64,000 bases of DNA from Burkholderia ubonensis (GTDB lineage: Bacteria > Pseudomonadota > Gammaproteobacteria > Burkholderiales > Burkholderiaceae). The position numbers and the translations under genes are program-made. Below, piece by piece: positions 39,855 through 50,795 of the stretch. The stretch is from contig NZ_CP013420.1 in the NCBI RefSeq assembly GCF_001718695.1, forward strand, positions 124,001 to 188,000, given 5' to 3'. The first letter of the stretch is position 1. Every line of letters begins with the position of its first letter. The notes under the pieces were generated by a model. The model did not search any database and was not told the origin of the DNA. It saw only the letters and a program-made list of their open reading frames with translations.

Positions 39855-40499
39855 ATGAACTATCCTCATCCGATCATCGCGCGCGAAGGCTGGCCGTTCA
39901 TCGCGATTGCAGCCGTCATCGCGCTGTTGATCCATGCCGTCGGGGGCTTCGGCTTCGCGTGGCCGTTCTGGCTGCTGCTCGTCTTCGTCGTCCAGTTCTT
40001 CCGCGATCCGCAGCGCCCGATCCCGGCGCAGCCGAACGCGGTGCTGTGCCCGGCCGACGGCCGCATCGTCGCGGTCGAGACCGCGCAGGATCCGTATGCG
40101 AACCGCGAAGCGCTGAAGATCAGCGTGTTCATGAATGTCTTCAACGTCCACTCGCAGCGTTCGCCGGTGGACGGCGCCGTGACCAAGGTCGAGTACTTCC
40201 CGGGCGCGTTCCTGAACGCGGCGATCGACAAGGCGTCGACCGAGAACGAGCGCAATGCGGTCGTGATCCAGACGGCGAGCGGCAAGACTGTCACCGCGGT
40301 GCAGATCGCGGGCCTCGTCGCGCGCCGCATCCTGTGCTACGTGCGCGCCGGCGAGCCGCTGTCGCGCGGCCAGCGCTACGGCTTCATCCGCTTCGGTTCG
40401 CGCGTCGACGTGTACCTGCCGCTCGGCAGCCGCGCGAAGGTGTCGATCGGCGAGAAGGTCTACGCGTCGTCGACGATCCTCGCCGAGCTGGAACAGTAA
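39855..40499 (+). CDS. psd: Phosphatidylserine decarboxylase
   Basis: 214 residues, the short (archaeal-like, type II) form of the enzyme. It makes phosphatidylethanolamine. Two helices lie near the N-terminus. [33 protein letters not shown] and the self-cleavage site in [11 protein letters not shown] (pyruvoyl formed from the serine of GS) are all visible. It is directly followed by pssA, so the two enzymes of PE synthesis are paired. Confidence 0.95.
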   Translation: MNYPHPIIAREGWPFIAIAAVIALLIHAVGGFGFAWPFWLLLVFVVQFFRDPQRPIPAQPNAVLCPADGRIVAVETAQDPYANREALKISVFMNVFNVHSQRSPVDGAVTKVEYFPGAFLNAAIDKASTENERNAVVIQTASGKTVTAVQIAGLVARRILCYVRAGEPLSRGQRYGFIRFGSRVDVYLPLGSRAKVSIGEKVYASSTILAELEQ

Positions 40500-40514
40500 G
40501 CGGCGGGGCGCACG

Positions 40515-41381
40515 ATGGCCGCATTCAAACCGCGCCGGCCGCGCAATGGCACCCTGCGGCCGTTCCGCCGCAACAAGTCGGTCGCGCCCGACCCGGCGCC
40601 GATCGTCGAGAGCCGCCGCGCGAAGCGCCAGCAGTTCCTGAAGACGCGCGGCATCTACCTGCTGCCGAACGCGTTCACCACGGCCGCGCTGTTCTGCGGG
40701 TTCTTCGCGGTGGTGCAGGCGATGAACGTGCGCTTCGAGATCGCCGCGATCGCGATCTTCGCGGCGATGGTGCTCGACGGGATGGACGGGCGGGTCGCGC
40801 GCATGACGCATACGCAGAGCGCGTTCGGCGAGCAGTTCGACAGCCTGTCCGACATGGTGTCGTTCGGCGTCGCGCCGGCGCTCGTGATGTACGAGTGGGT
40901 GCTGAAGGACCTCGGCCGCTGGGGCTGGCTCGCCGCGTTCGTCTACTGCTCGGGCGCCGCGCTGCGCCTCGCGCGCTTCAACGCGAACATCGGGGTGGTC
41001 GACAAGCGCTTCTTCCAGGGGCTGCCGAGCCCGGCCGCCGCGGCGCTGATCGCCGGCTTCGTGTGGCTCGCGACCGACAACCGCGTGCCGATGAAGCTCG
41101 GCTGGCTGCCGTGGGTCGCGTTCGTGCTGACCATCTATGCCGGCGTGACGATGGTGTCGAACGCGCCGTTCTACAGCGGCAAGGCGCTCGACGTGCGTCA
41201 CCGCGTGCCGTTCGCGGCGACCCTGCTGGTCGTCGTCGCGTTCGTGCTCGTGTCGTCCGATCCGCCGCTGATGCTGTTCTGCCTGTTCGTGCTGTACGGG
41301 CTGTCCGGCTACGCGTTCTGGGCGTACATGGCGGTGCGCGGGCGTCCGAATCCGGCGCGCTCGTCGCAGCGCGAGCATTGA
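40515..41381 (+). CDS. pssA: CDP-diacylglycerol-serine O-phosphatidyltransferase
   Basis: 288 residues, a CDP-alcohol phosphotransferase. The family motif DGMDGRVARMTHTQSAFGEQFDSLSDMVSFG splits as DG..DGR.AR then G...D...D. About eight membrane helices. The N-terminal 45 residues are basic. It makes phosphatidylserine, the substrate of Psd encoded just upstream. Confidence 0.95.
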   Translation: MAAFKPRRPRNGTLRPFRRNKSVAPDPAPIVESRRAKRQQFLKTRGIYLLPNAFTTAALFCGFFAVVQAMNVRFEIAAIAIFAAMVLDGMDGRVARMTHTQSAFGEQFDSLSDMVSFGVAPALVMYEWVLKDLGRWGWLAAFVYCSGAALRLARFNANIGVVDKRFFQGLPSPAAAALIAGFVWLATDNRVPMKLGWLPWVAFVLTIYAGVTMVSNAPFYSGKALDVRHRVPFAATLLVVVAFVLVSSDPPLMLFCLFVLYGLSGYAFWAYMAVRGRPNPARSSQREH

Positions 41382-41466
41382 CGCGCGACACGTTCCGAAA
41401 CGGCGGCCTGCGGGCCGTCGTTTTTCATGTGCCCCTTTTTCCACTCGCGCTTCGGGCGTCGTCCGA

Positions 41467-41495
41467 TTGCGCGGTCTGCCGAATGCCGCTATAGT
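41467..41495 (+). promoter_or_regulatory. Putative leuA promoter
   Basis: TTGCGC, a 17-bp spacer, then TATAGT. The expected start of transcription is at about 41502, virtually on the ATG of the leader peptide. Confidence 0.6.
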
Positions 41496-41502
41496 CGTCG
41501 GC

Positions 41503-41583
41503 ATGACTGCATTTTCCCGCCTCTCCCTCCTTCTAGCCGGTGCGCCGCTACGCGCGCTAGCGCTAGCGCGCCTGCCGCGCTGA
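41503..41583 (+). CDS. leuL: Leucine-rich leader peptide of leuA
   Basis: 26 codons ([26 protein letters not shown]). Eight are leucine, in the order CTC, CTC, CTT, CTA, CTA, CTA, CTA, CTG. CTA is extremely rare in this GC-rich genome, so its fourfold use is striking. The frame contains a perfect 20-bp palindrome (41552-41571). The stop is about 100 bp before leuA. Composition and position fit an attenuation leader that senses charged tRNA-Leu. I infer this; no poly-U terminator is visible, so control may be translational. Confidence 0.65.
   Translation: MTAFSRLSLLLAGAPLRALALARLPR
41552..41571 (+). promoter_or_regulatory. Palindrome within the leuA leader
   Basis: GCGCGCTAGC followed by its exact inverse GCTAGCGCGC. 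Its CGCGCC edge (41567-41572) could instead pair with GGCGCG at 41635-41640. CCAGGCTC at 41601-41608 could pair with GAGCCTTGG at 41669-41677, which covers part of the leuA ribosome site. Confidence 0.5.
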
Positions 41584-41684
41584 CCGTTTTCGCCCCCCGT
41601 CCAGGCTCGTCTGTCGTTCAGCGTCGCCAGCGGTGGCGCGAATCCATCTCGTTGTACCCCCGAACAAAGAGCCTTGGAGCCCCC

Positions 41685-43229
41685 ATGACAGACAAGCTGA
41701 TCATTTTCGATACGACGTTGCGTGACGGTGAACAGTCGCCCGGCGCGTCGATGACGAAGGAAGAGAAGATCCGGATCGCGAAGCATCTCGAACGGATGAA
41801 GGTCGACGTGATCGAGGCCGGCTTCGCCGCCAGCTCGAACGGCGACTTCGACGCGATCCACACGATCGCGGGCCTCGTGAAGGACAGCACGATCTGCTCG
41901 CTGGCGCGGGCGAACGACAAGGACATCCAGCGTGCAGCCGACGCGCTGAAGCCGGCGAACAGCTTCCGGATCCACACGTTCATCGCGACGTCGCCGCTGC
42001 ACATGGAAAAGAAGCTGCGCATGACGCCGGACCAGGTGTTCGAGCAGGCGCGCCTCGCGGTACGTTTCGCGCGCAAGTTCACCGACAACGTCGAATTCTC
42101 GCCGGAAGACGGCAGCCGCTCGGACATGGACTTCCTCTGCCGCGTGCTGGAAGCCGTGATCGCGGAGGGCGCGACGACGATCAACATCGCCGATACGGTC
42201 GGCTACGGCGTGCCGGAACTGTACGGCAACCTCGTGAAGACGCTGCGCGAGCGCATCCCGAACTCGGATAAGGCGATCTTCTCGGTGCATTGCCACAACG
42301 ACCTCGGGATGGCGGTCGCGAACTCGCTCGCCGGCGTGAAGATCGGCGGCGCGCGCCAGGTCGAATGCACGATCAACGGTCTCGGCGAGCGCGCGGGCAA
42401 CACGTCGCTCGAGGAAATCGTGATGGCCGTGAAGACCCGCAAGGACTATTTCGGCCTCGACGTCGGCATCGACACGACGCAGATCGTGCCGACCTCGAAG
42501 CTCGTGTCGCAGATCACCGGCTTCGTCGTGCAGCCGAACAAGGCGGTGGTCGGCGCGAACGCGTTCGCGCACGCGTCCGGCATCCACCAGGACGGCGTGC
42601 TGAAGGCGCGCGACACGTACGAGATCATGCGTGCGGAAGACGTGGGCTGGACCGCCAACAAGATCGTGCTCGGCAAGCTGTCGGGCCGCAATGCGTTCAA
42701 GCAGCGCCTGCAGGAGCTCGGCATCGCGCTCGACAGCGAAGCGGACCTGAACGCCGCGTTCATGCGCTTCAAGGATCTGGCCGACCGCAAGGCGGAAATC
42801 TTCGACGAAGACATCATCGCGATCGTGTCCGAGGAAGCCGCGCAGGCGGCCGAGCAGGAGCACTTCAGGTTCGTGTCGCTCGCGCAGCATTCCGAGACGG
42901 GCGAGCAGCCGCACGCGAAGGTCGTGTTCGCGGTCGACGGCAAGGAAGTGACCGGCGAGGCGCGCGGCAACGGCCCGGTCGACGCGACGTTCAATGCGAT
43001 CGAAGGCGAAGTCGGCAGCGGTTCCGAGCTGCTGCTGTACTCGGTCAACGCCATCACGACCGGCACGCAGGCGCAGGGCGAAGTGACGGTGCGCCTGTCG
43101 AAGAGCGGGCGGATCGTCAACGGTGTCGGCACCGATCCGGATATCGTCGCGGCATCCGCCAAAGCGTACATTTCGGCGCTGAACAAGCTGCACGCGAAGG
43201 ACGACAAGGTGAATCCGCAGCGCTCGTAA
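41685..43229 (+). CDS. leuA: 2-isopropylmalate synthase
   Basis: 514 residues. First committed step of leucine synthesis: condensation of acetyl-CoA with 2-oxoisovalerate. The catalytic TIM barrel begins [18 protein letters not shown]; metal ligands sit in [22 protein letters not shown] follows. The C-terminal regulatory domain (about residues 390-514) mediates leucine feedback. It starts MTDKLIIFD after TTGGAG; the frame extends upstream but that part overlaps the leader region. Confidence 0.97.
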   Translation: MTDKLIIFDTTLRDGEQSPGASMTKEEKIRIAKHLERMKVDVIEAGFAASSNGDFDAIHTIAGLVKDSTICSLARANDKDIQRAADALKPANSFRIHTFIATSPLHMEKKLRMTPDQVFEQARLAVRFARKFTDNVEFSPEDGSRSDMDFLCRVLEAVIAEGATTINIADTVGYGVPELYGNLVKTLRERIPNSDKAIFSVHCHNDLGMAVANSLAGVKIGGARQVECTINGLGERAGNTSLEEIVMAVKTRKDYFGLDVGIDTTQIVPTSKLVSQITGFVVQPNKAVVGANAFAHASGIHQDGVLKARDTYEIMRAEDVGWTANKIVLGKLSGRNAFKQRLQELGIALDSEADLNAAFMRFKDLADRKAEIFDEDIIAIVSEEAAQAAEQEHFRFVSLAQHSETGEQPHAKVVFAVDGKEVTGEARGNGPVDATFNAIEGEVGSGSELLLYSVNAITTGTQAQGEVTVRLSKSGRIVNGVGTDPDIVAASAKAYISALNKLHAKDDKVNPQRS

Positions 43230-43250
43230 GCGCGTCGCGCGCGATCGAAG

Positions 43251-43286
43251 CGCCCCGTGCGGCTCCACGCCGCCGGGGCGTTTTTT
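43251..43286 (+). terminator. Rho-independent terminator after leuA
   Basis: CGCCCCG/CGGGGCG stem, 16-nt loop with possible inner pairing, then six T. Confidence 0.85.
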
Positions 43287-43300
43287 CATTCCGCGCCCGC

Positions 43301-44851
<1,551 letters not shown>

Positions 44852-44889
44852 GATGAGGGCGATGTCATTGGCGTGGAAGAAGGCGCGGA

Positions 44890-45534
44890 TCAGCCGACTG
44901 CCGCGGCCGTGGCGGCGTGCTCGAGGTCGGATTCGGCCGGCTCGGGCGCCGTATAGCCGGAATCCAGCTCCTTGAGGCGGCCGTCGGCGAGCGAAAAGAT
45001 CCAGCCGTGCACGAGCGGCGGCGGTTCGCGGTCGCGCACGATCGGCGATGCGCGCAGCAGCCGGACCTGTTCGAGCACGTTCAGCTCGGCCAGGCGGTCG
45101 GCGGCGGCCGTGTCGTCGAGCCCGGCCAGCGCGCCGCGATGGCGGTGCGCGAGCGCGCACAGCGGCGCGATGCGGCGCGCGACGTGCGGCAGATCGGCGG
45201 GCGGCGGCAGCAGCGACGCGCGCACGCCGCCGCAGCCGTAGTGCCCGCAGACGATCACGTGATCGACCTCGAGCACGCGCACCGCGTACTCGAGCACGCT
45301 GGCGCTGTTGTCGTCATCGGGCTGGAACAGGTTCGCGATGTTGCGGTGGACGAACAGGTCGCCGGGCGCGCAATGCGTGATGGTCTCGGCCGGCACGCGG
45401 CTGTCCGAGCAGCCGATCCACAGCACGCGCGGATTCTGGCCGCGCGCGAGCGCGTCGAAGAAGCCGGGCGTGCGTTCGCGCGTTTCGCGGGCCCAGGCGA
45501 TGTTGGCGACCAGCATGCTCTTGGGGCGATTCAT
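44890..45534 (-). CDS. can: Beta-class carbonic anhydrase
   Basis: 214 residues. Zinc ligands appear in WIGCSDSRVP (Cys and the Asp-Arg dyad) and CGHYGCGGVRA (His, Cys). It interconverts CO2 and bicarbonate. A strong AAAGGAG precedes the ATG. It is cotranscribed with the SulP transporter, forming a bicarbonate acquisition pair. The last 25 residues are variable. Confidence 0.95.
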   Translation of the reverse strand: MNRPKSMLVANIAWARETRERTPGFFDALARGQNPRVLWIGCSDSRVPAETITHCAPGDLFVHRNIANLFQPDDDNSASVLEYAVRVLEVDHVIVCGHYGCGGVRASLLPPPADLPHVARRIAPLCALAHRHRGALAGLDDTAAADRLAELNVLEQVRLLRASPIVRDREPPPLVHGWIFSLADGRLKELDSGYTAPEPAESDLEHAATAAAVG

Positions 45535-45841
45535 GAGGACTCCTTTTTGATGAAAGCAAATGAAAATCCATCGAAACGGACGGATTAGGATGCTTTCTGA
45601 ACTGAAAGGTTCAATTTCGGCCGATATTAGGGGTATGCCCTAGATCAAGGGGGCAATGAAACAAATTGTTTCAAATTAAATCGAGATAGTGCATGGGTTG
45701 CACCAGCTTGAGGCATTCGATGCATCGCCGATGCAATTTCTCCGGGAGCTATGTGCGGCGGGGGATTCCGGTTAATAGTTATTGAGTTTCATTGGTCCGG
45801 AAAGGATTGCCGCTCTATTTTGAGATTAAATAGGGTGGCGG
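45535..45841. other. AT-rich intergenic region upstream of carbonic anhydrase
   Basis: Noticeably lower GC than the rest of the window, with runs such as AACAAATTG and AATTAAATCG. I see no gene. It should hold the minus-strand promoter of the carbonic anhydrase-SulP pair. Confidence 0.5.
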
Positions 45842-45882
45842 TAAAAAAGAAAGGCCATTCTCGCAATAATTCGTGAATGGCC
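45842..45882 (-). terminator. Rho-independent terminator after the lipoprotein gene
   Basis: Read on the minus strand: GGCCATTC, a 14-nt loop, GAATGGCC, then a T-rich tail. It lies 33 bp beyond the lipoprotein stop. Confidence 0.8.
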
Positions 45883-45914
45883 GTTGCGGAAATGCGCTGG
45901 AATCGCGCGCGCGC

Positions 45915-46429
45915 TCAGAAAAGATTGCGGCGATCGGGATCGTGCAGCGGATCGGGGGTTTTCTGCGTGAGTCGCAGGATGCCCTGGCTGTCGAAATAGA
46001 AGCTGTACATCATGTACCAGACGTTGTCCTCGAGGTAGCGGTAGGTCCACGCCTCGCGCTTCATCAGCGGAAAGTAGGACGTCTCGACCGGACGGCCGAA
46101 ATTGACGAGGACGTCGGTCTTGGTCCACTTGCCGATTTCCGCGCGGTAGAACTCGTTCGGCTGCAGCACCTGCCGAACGTTGACGATCTTGCCCCGGACC
46201 CGTCGACGTCGGCCGCGACCGTGATCTCACCCATCGGCTGGGTGGGCCACATCAGGCGCTTGCCGCCGCCGGGCAGGTCGTAGATTTCGCGCGGCGGGCC
46301 CATGCGCGCGACGATCGCCGACTGGTCCTGGCCGGCCTGATATTGCTGCCACGGCTGCGCGCAACCGGCGAACAGCGCCGCCACGCAGGCGAGCAGCACC
46401 GGCAGGCGCATGGGAATGCGAATGCGCAT
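45915..46429 (-). CDS. Outer-membrane lipoprotein (frameshifted)
   Basis: Begins with a lipoprotein signal (MRLPVLLACVAALFAGC, lipobox LFAGC). It continues as YQAGQDQSAIVARMGPPREIYDLPGGGKRLMWPTQPMGE up to DVDGSG, where the frame breaks near 46191-46196. The next frame resumes KIVNVRQVLQPNEFYRAEIGKWTKTDV and ends HDPDRRNLF. The two halves show similar repeats, (R/N)xGPPREI and NFGRPVET, like SmpA/BamE-type folds. One missing base explains the break; corrected length is 171 residues. Function unknown. Confidence 0.75.
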
Positions 46430-46609
46430 GGGTTTCTCCAGAACTCGCTAACCGTTCAGTTGTATCACGGACCGCGCGTGCCCGCGCACGCGCGCGCAAA
46501 AATCGGTGCGGATCGCCGGCCGGCGCCGCGTCGCGCGATGCTTGCGGGCGGCGGCGCGGGCGGCCTATGATCCGCGCTTTCCCCGGACAGATTCAGCGGC
46601 AGGTAACGG

Positions 46610-47869
46610 ATGCAATCATGGAAGCGATGGGCGCTCGCGTGGAGCGCCGGATGGATGCTGGCGTCGTGCGCGCAGGCGGCAGGCGAGCCGGTGCGCATCG
46701 CGCTGATCGAAGGCATGTCGGGCCCGTTCGCGAACGCGGGCGCCGCGGTCGAGCGCAACCTGCGGTTCGGCGTCGAGCGGGTCAATGCGGCCGGCGGTGT
46801 GAAGCTGCGCGACGGCGCGCATCCGCTCGAGCTCGTCGTGCTCGACAGCAAGGGCAGCCCGGAAGAGGCGCTGGTGCAACTGCGCGCAGCGGCGGACCGG
46901 CGTGTCGGCTTCGTCGCGCAAGGCAACAGCTCGGCCGTTGCGGCCGCGCTGGTCGCGGCGCTCGACAAGCAGAACGCCCGCAACCCGGACGCCCGGATGC
47001 TGTTCCTCAATTACTCGGCCGACGACCCGGCGCTGACGGGTGAGCGCTGCAGCTTTTGGCACTTCCGGTTCGACGCGCACGCGGGGATGCGGATGGCGGC
47101 GCTCGCCGACGTGATGGCGCGCGATCGCGCGCTGCGCAAGGTCTACCTGCTGAACCAGGACTACAGCTTCGGACATGACGTCAGCATGCTCGCGCGCCAG
47201 GCGCTGGCCGCGCGGCGGCCGGACGTGGCGGTGGCCGGCGACGAATTCCATCCGATCGGACGCATCAAGGATTTCGCGCCGTATGTCGCGAAGATCCGCG
47301 CGAGCGGCGCGGACGCCGTCGTGACCGGCAACTGGGGCAACGACCTGACGCTGCTCGTCAAGGCCGCGCGCGAGCAGGGCCTGAACGCGAAGTTCTACAC
47401 GTTCTACGGCAACAGCCTGGGCGCGCCGGCGGCGCTCGGCGATGCGGGCGTCGGGCGGGTCGTGGCGGTCGCCGACTGGCATCCGAACGCGGGCGGCGCG
47501 AGGTCGGACGCGTTCTACCGCGCGTTCCGGACCCGCTTCCCGGCCGCGCAGGACGATTACCCGGTGCTGCGGATGAGCCTGATGATCGAGATGGTGGCGG
47601 CGGCCATGAGCCGCGCCGGCTCGGCCGATCCGGTGGCGGTCGCGCGCGCGCTCGAGGGCCTGTCGTTCGATAACGGCTTCCACGCGTCGCGGATGCGCGC
47701 GCAGGACCACCAGTTGATCCAGCCCCTTTACGTGATGGAAATGGACAAGGCCGGCACGCCGGGCGTGCGCTTCGACAACGAGGGTTCGGCCTACGGCTTT
47801 CGCACGGTGCTGGCGGTCCCGCCGCCGCAGACGGACGCGCCGTCGACGTGCACGATGACGCGTCCGTGA
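46610..47869 (+). CDS. Branched-chain amino acid-type ABC transporter substrate-binding protein
   Basis: 419 residues with a signal peptide (AGWMLASCAQAAG). Type I periplasmic-binding fold: RIALIEGMSGPFANAGAAVERNLRFGVERVNAAGG, then LDSKGSPEEALVQLR and VYLLNQDYSFGHDVS. It is LivJ/LivK-like, but no permease or ATPase genes adjoin it, so the ligand is unknown and may not be an amino acid. Confidence 0.9.
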   Translation: MQSWKRWALAWSAGWMLASCAQAAGEPVRIALIEGMSGPFANAGAAVERNLRFGVERVNAAGGVKLRDGAHPLELVVLDSKGSPEEALVQLRAAADRRVGFVAQGNSSAVAAALVAALDKQNARNPDARMLFLNYSADDPALTGERCSFWHFRFDAHAGMRMAALADVMARDRALRKVYLLNQDYSFGHDVSMLARQALAARRPDVAVAGDEFHPIGRIKDFAPYVAKIRASGADAVVTGNWGNDLTLLVKAAREQGLNAKFYTFYGNSLGAPAALGDAGVGRVVAVADWHPNAGGARSDAFYRAFRTRFPAAQDDYPVLRMSLMIEMVAAAMSRAGSADPVAVARALEGLSFDNGFHASRMRAQDHQLIQPLYVMEMDKAGTPGVRFDNEGSAYGFRTVLAVPPPQTDAPSTCTMTRP

Positions 47870-47877
47870 CAAAGCGG

Positions 47878-47906
47878 TTCGGATCGTTGCGGAGTTGTGC
47901 TAGAAT
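47878..47906 (+). promoter_or_regulatory. Putative rpsO promoter
   Basis: A good -10 TAGAAT (47901-47906) preceded at 17 bp by a weak -35 TTCGGA. Confidence 0.45.
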
Positions 47907-47974
47907 GCGGGCCGGTTGTAATCACGGCACGGCCATTCTTCCGTGTCCGCCTGTTCAGTTAGAAAGGAAATCAA

Positions 47975-48244
47975 ATGTCTGTCGCAGATATCAAGAAGTC
48001 GGAAGTCGTTGCTCAGTTCGCACGTGGCACCAATGACACGGGTTCGCCCGAAGTGCAGGTCGCACTGCTGACCGCACGCATCGTGGAACTCACGGGTCAC
48101 TTCAAGACCCATGCGAAGGATCACCACAGCCGCCGCGGCCTGCTGCGCATGGTGAGCCGCCGCCGCAAGCTGCTCGACTACCTCAAGGGCAAGGATGCCG
48201 ACCGTTACCGCGCACTGATCGAGAAGCTGGGTCTGCGTAAGTAA
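47975..48244 (+). CDS. rpsO: 30S ribosomal protein S15
   Basis: 89 residues, full length. It binds 16S rRNA and nucleates the platform of the small subunit. Conserved segments [18 protein letters not shown] and [20 protein letters not shown] are present. AGAAAGGA precedes the ATG. It is followed by a terminator-like hairpin and pnp, the standard arrangement. Confidence 0.98.
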   Translation: MSVADIKKSEVVAQFARGTNDTGSPEVQVALLTARIVELTGHFKTHAKDHHSRRGLLRMVSRRRKLLDYLKGKDADRYRALIEKLGLRK

Positions 48245-48267
48245 TCGGCGCGATTGCCGCCATCAAG

Positions 48268-48300
48268 ATGCCTGTGTCAGTGCGCTGATACAGGCATTTT
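48268..48300 (+). terminator. Terminator/attenuator between rpsO and pnp
   Basis: A stem of about 14 bp (ATGCCTGTGTCAG against CTGATACAGGCAT, one G-U pair) with a 4-nt TGCG loop, followed by TTTTGTTTTT. It probably terminates part of the rpsO transcript. Confidence 0.8.
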
Positions 48301-48393
48301 GTTTTTGCACGGTGCGTAGCGTCGCGCGCACCGCGGGTCGTCCGGCCGTCCAGCGCCGGGCTGCCCGAACGGCCGATACCGGGGTCAGGATTT

Positions 48394-48440
48394 GTGTCAT
48401 TCCAGCGCGGCGCTGCATGCGCGCCGCGCTGGAATGGCAT
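48394..48440 (+). promoter_or_regulatory. Long hairpin in the pnp 5' leader
   Basis: Perfect arms CATTCCAGCGCGGCG / CGCCGCGCTGGAATG with a 9-nt loop, extended outward to about 19 bp with wobble pairs, 95 nt before the pnp start. In E. coli a long pnp leader stem is cut by RNase III and mediates autoregulation by PNPase; this is a likely counterpart. Confidence 0.65.
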
Positions 48441-48535
48441 AAAAAACACACCTTGCTCCGGGTGAATCGGCCGGGACGCCGCCGCAACGGTCCGCCGGCG
48501 CGGCGAATGTCATGAACGAATCCAAAGGAGCAACC

Positions 48536-50683
48536 ATGTCCATGTTCAACAAGGTCGTGAAGGAATTCCAGTGGGGCCAGCACAAGGTGCGCCTCGAAAC
48601 CGGTGAAATCGCCCGCCAGGCGAGCGGCGCCGTGATCGTCGACGTCGAAGACACCGTCGTGCTCGCGACCGTCGTCGGCGCGAAGTCGGCGAAGCCGGGC
48701 CAGGATTTCTTCCCGCTGACCGTCGACTACATCGAAAAGACCTACTCGGCCGGCAAGATTCCGGGCGGCTTCTTCCGCCGCGAAGGCCGTCCTTCGGAGC
48801 ACGAGACGCTGACGTCGCGCCTGATCGACCGTCCGCTGCGCCCGCTGTTCCCGGAAGGCTTCTACAACGAAGTGCAGGTCGTGATCCACGTGCTGTCCGT
48901 GAACCCGGACATCCCGGCGGACATCCCGGCGCTGATCGGCGCATCGGCGGCGCTCGCCGTGTCGGGCCTGCCGTTCAACGGCCCGGTCGGCGCGGCGCGC
49001 GTGGCCTACATCGACAACGCGTACGTGCTGAACCCGACGCGTGACCAGATCAAGGCGTCGAGCCTCGACCTCGTCGTCGCGGGTACGGAACGTGCGGTGC
49101 TGATGGTCGAGTCGGAAGCCGACCAGCTGTCGGAAGATGTGATGCTGGGCGCCGTGGTGTTCGGCCACGAGCAGATGCAGATCGCGATCGACGCGATCCA
49201 CGATCTGGTGCGCGACGGCGGCAAGCCCGAGTGGGACTGGCAGCCGGCGCCGAAGAACGAGGCGCTGATCGCACGCGTGACCGAGCTGGCGCAGAACGAC
49301 CTGCTCGCCGCTTACCAGCTCCGCGACAAGCAGGCGCGCTCGGCGAAGCTGAAGGAAGTCTACGCGGCAACCTCGGCAAAGCTCGAGGAAGACGCGCTGG
49401 CGGCCGGTACGGTCGCGGCCGACAAGGCCACGGTCGGCAACGTGCTGTTCGACATCGAGGCGAAGATCGTTCGTTCGCAGATCCTGAACGGCGAGCCGCG
49501 CATCGACGGCCGCGACACGCGCACCGTGCGCCCGATCGAGATCCGCACCGGCGTGCTGCCGCGCACCCACGGCTCGGCGCTGTTCACGCGCGGCGAAACG
49601 CAGGCGCTCGTCGTCGCGACGCTCGGCACGAAGGGTGACGAGCAGATCATCGACGCGCTCGAAGGCGAATACCGCGAGCGCTTCATGCTCCACTACAACA
49701 TGCCCCCGTTCGCGACCGGCGAAACGGGCCGCGTCGGCTCGCCGAAGCGTCGCGAAATCGGCCACGGCCGCCTCGCGAAGCGCGCGCTGGTCAAGTGCCT
49801 GCCGAGCGCCGACGAATTCGGCTACTCGATCCGCGTCGTGTCGGAAATCACCGAGTCGAACGGTTCGTCGTCGATGGCGTCGGTGTGCGGCGGCTGCCTC
49901 GCGCTGATGGACGCCGGCGTGCCGATGAAGGCGCACGTCGCGGGCATCGCGATGGGCCTGATCCTCGAAGGCAACAAGTTCGCGGTGCTGACCGACATCC
50001 TCGGCGACGAAGATCACCTCGGCGACATGGACTTCAAGGTCGCGGGCACCGAGCAAGGCGTGACCGCGCTGCAGATGGACATCAAGATCCAGGGCATCAC
50101 GAAGGAAATCATGCAGGTCGCGCTCGCGCAGGCGAAGGAAGGCCGCATGCACATCCTCGGCAAGATGACGGCGGCGGTCTCCGGCGCGAACACGCAGCTG
50201 TCGGAATTCGCACCGCGCATGATCACGATCAAGATCAACCCGGAAAAGATCCGCGACGTGATCGGCAAGGGCGGTTCGGTGATCCGCGCGCTGACCGAAG
50301 AGACCGGCACGACGATCGACATCTCGGACGACGGCGTCGTGACGATCGCGAGCACGAACAGCGAAGGCATGGCCGAAGCGAAGAAGCGCATCGAGAACAT
50401 CACGGCCGAGATCGAAGTCGGCCAGGTGTACGAAGGCACGGTGCTGAAGCTGCTCGATTTCGGCGCGATCGTGAACCTGCTGCCGGGCAAGGACGGCCTG
50501 CTGCACATCTCGGAAATCGTCAACGAGCGCGTGAAGGACATCAACGACTACCTGAAGGAAGGTCAGCAGGTCAAGGTCAAGGTGATCCAGACGGACGAGA
50601 AGGGGCGCGTGCGCCTGTCGGCGAAGGCGCTCCTGAACGAAGCGGCCGCAGCGTCGCAAACGGATACGCCGCCGCAGCAGTAA
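48536..50683 (+). CDS. pnp: Polyribonucleotide nucleotidyltransferase
   Basis: 715 residues. 3'-5' phosphorolytic exonuclease of the RNA degradation machinery. Two RNase PH-like cores ([50 protein letters not shown]) are followed by a KH domain ([20 protein letters not shown]) and an S1 domain ([32 protein letters not shown]). Start chosen at [11 protein letters not shown] after AAAGGAG. Confidence 0.98.
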   Translation: MSMFNKVVKEFQWGQHKVRLETGEIARQASGAVIVDVEDTVVLATVVGAKSAKPGQDFFPLTVDYIEKTYSAGKIPGGFFRREGRPSEHETLTSRLIDRPLRPLFPEGFYNEVQVVIHVLSVNPDIPADIPALIGASAALAVSGLPFNGPVGAARVAYIDNAYVLNPTRDQIKASSLDLVVAGTERAVLMVESEADQLSEDVMLGAVVFGHEQMQIAIDAIHDLVRDGGKPEWDWQPAPKNEALIARVTELAQNDLLAAYQLRDKQARSAKLKEVYAATSAKLEEDALAAGTVAADKATVGNVLFDIEAKIVRSQILNGEPRIDGRDTRTVRPIEIRTGVLPRTHGSALFTRGETQALVVATLGTKGDEQIIDALEGEYRERFMLHYNMPPFATGETGRVGSPKRREIGHGRLAKRALVKCLPSADEFGYSIRVVSEITESNGSSSMASVCGGCLALMDAGVPMKAHVAGIAMGLILEGNKFAVLTDILGDEDHLGDMDFKVAGTEQGVTALQMDIKIQGITKEIMQVALAQAKEGRMHILGKMTAAVSGANTQLSEFAPRMITIKINPEKIRDVIGKGGSVIRALTEETGTTIDISDDGVVTIASTNSEGMAEAKKRIENITAEIEVGQVYEGTVLKLLDFGAIVNLLPGKDGLLHISEIVNERVKDINDYLKEGQQVKVKVIQTDEKGRVRLSAKALLNEAAAASQTDTPPQQ

Positions 50684-50698
50684 GCGGACGGGCATACG

Positions 50699-50736
50699 AA
50701 CGGCCGGCTGCGCGAAAGCGCGCCGGCCGTTTTTTC
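50699..50736 (+). terminator. Rho-independent terminator after pnp
   Basis: AACGGCCGGC/GCCGGCCGTT stem around a self-pairing GC loop (GCGCGAAAGCGC), then a run of T. Confidence 0.85.
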
Positions 50737-50795
50737 TGTAGGATCGGACGCGTGTAACAGACGCGCAATCCGATCCCGATCCCGGAGCAAAGCTC

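Noticed and set aside
45560..45860. AT-rich stretch as a horizontally acquired island
   Set aside because: It is only a promoter-sized gap between ordinary core genes, with no mobile gene, direct repeat or tRNA junction.
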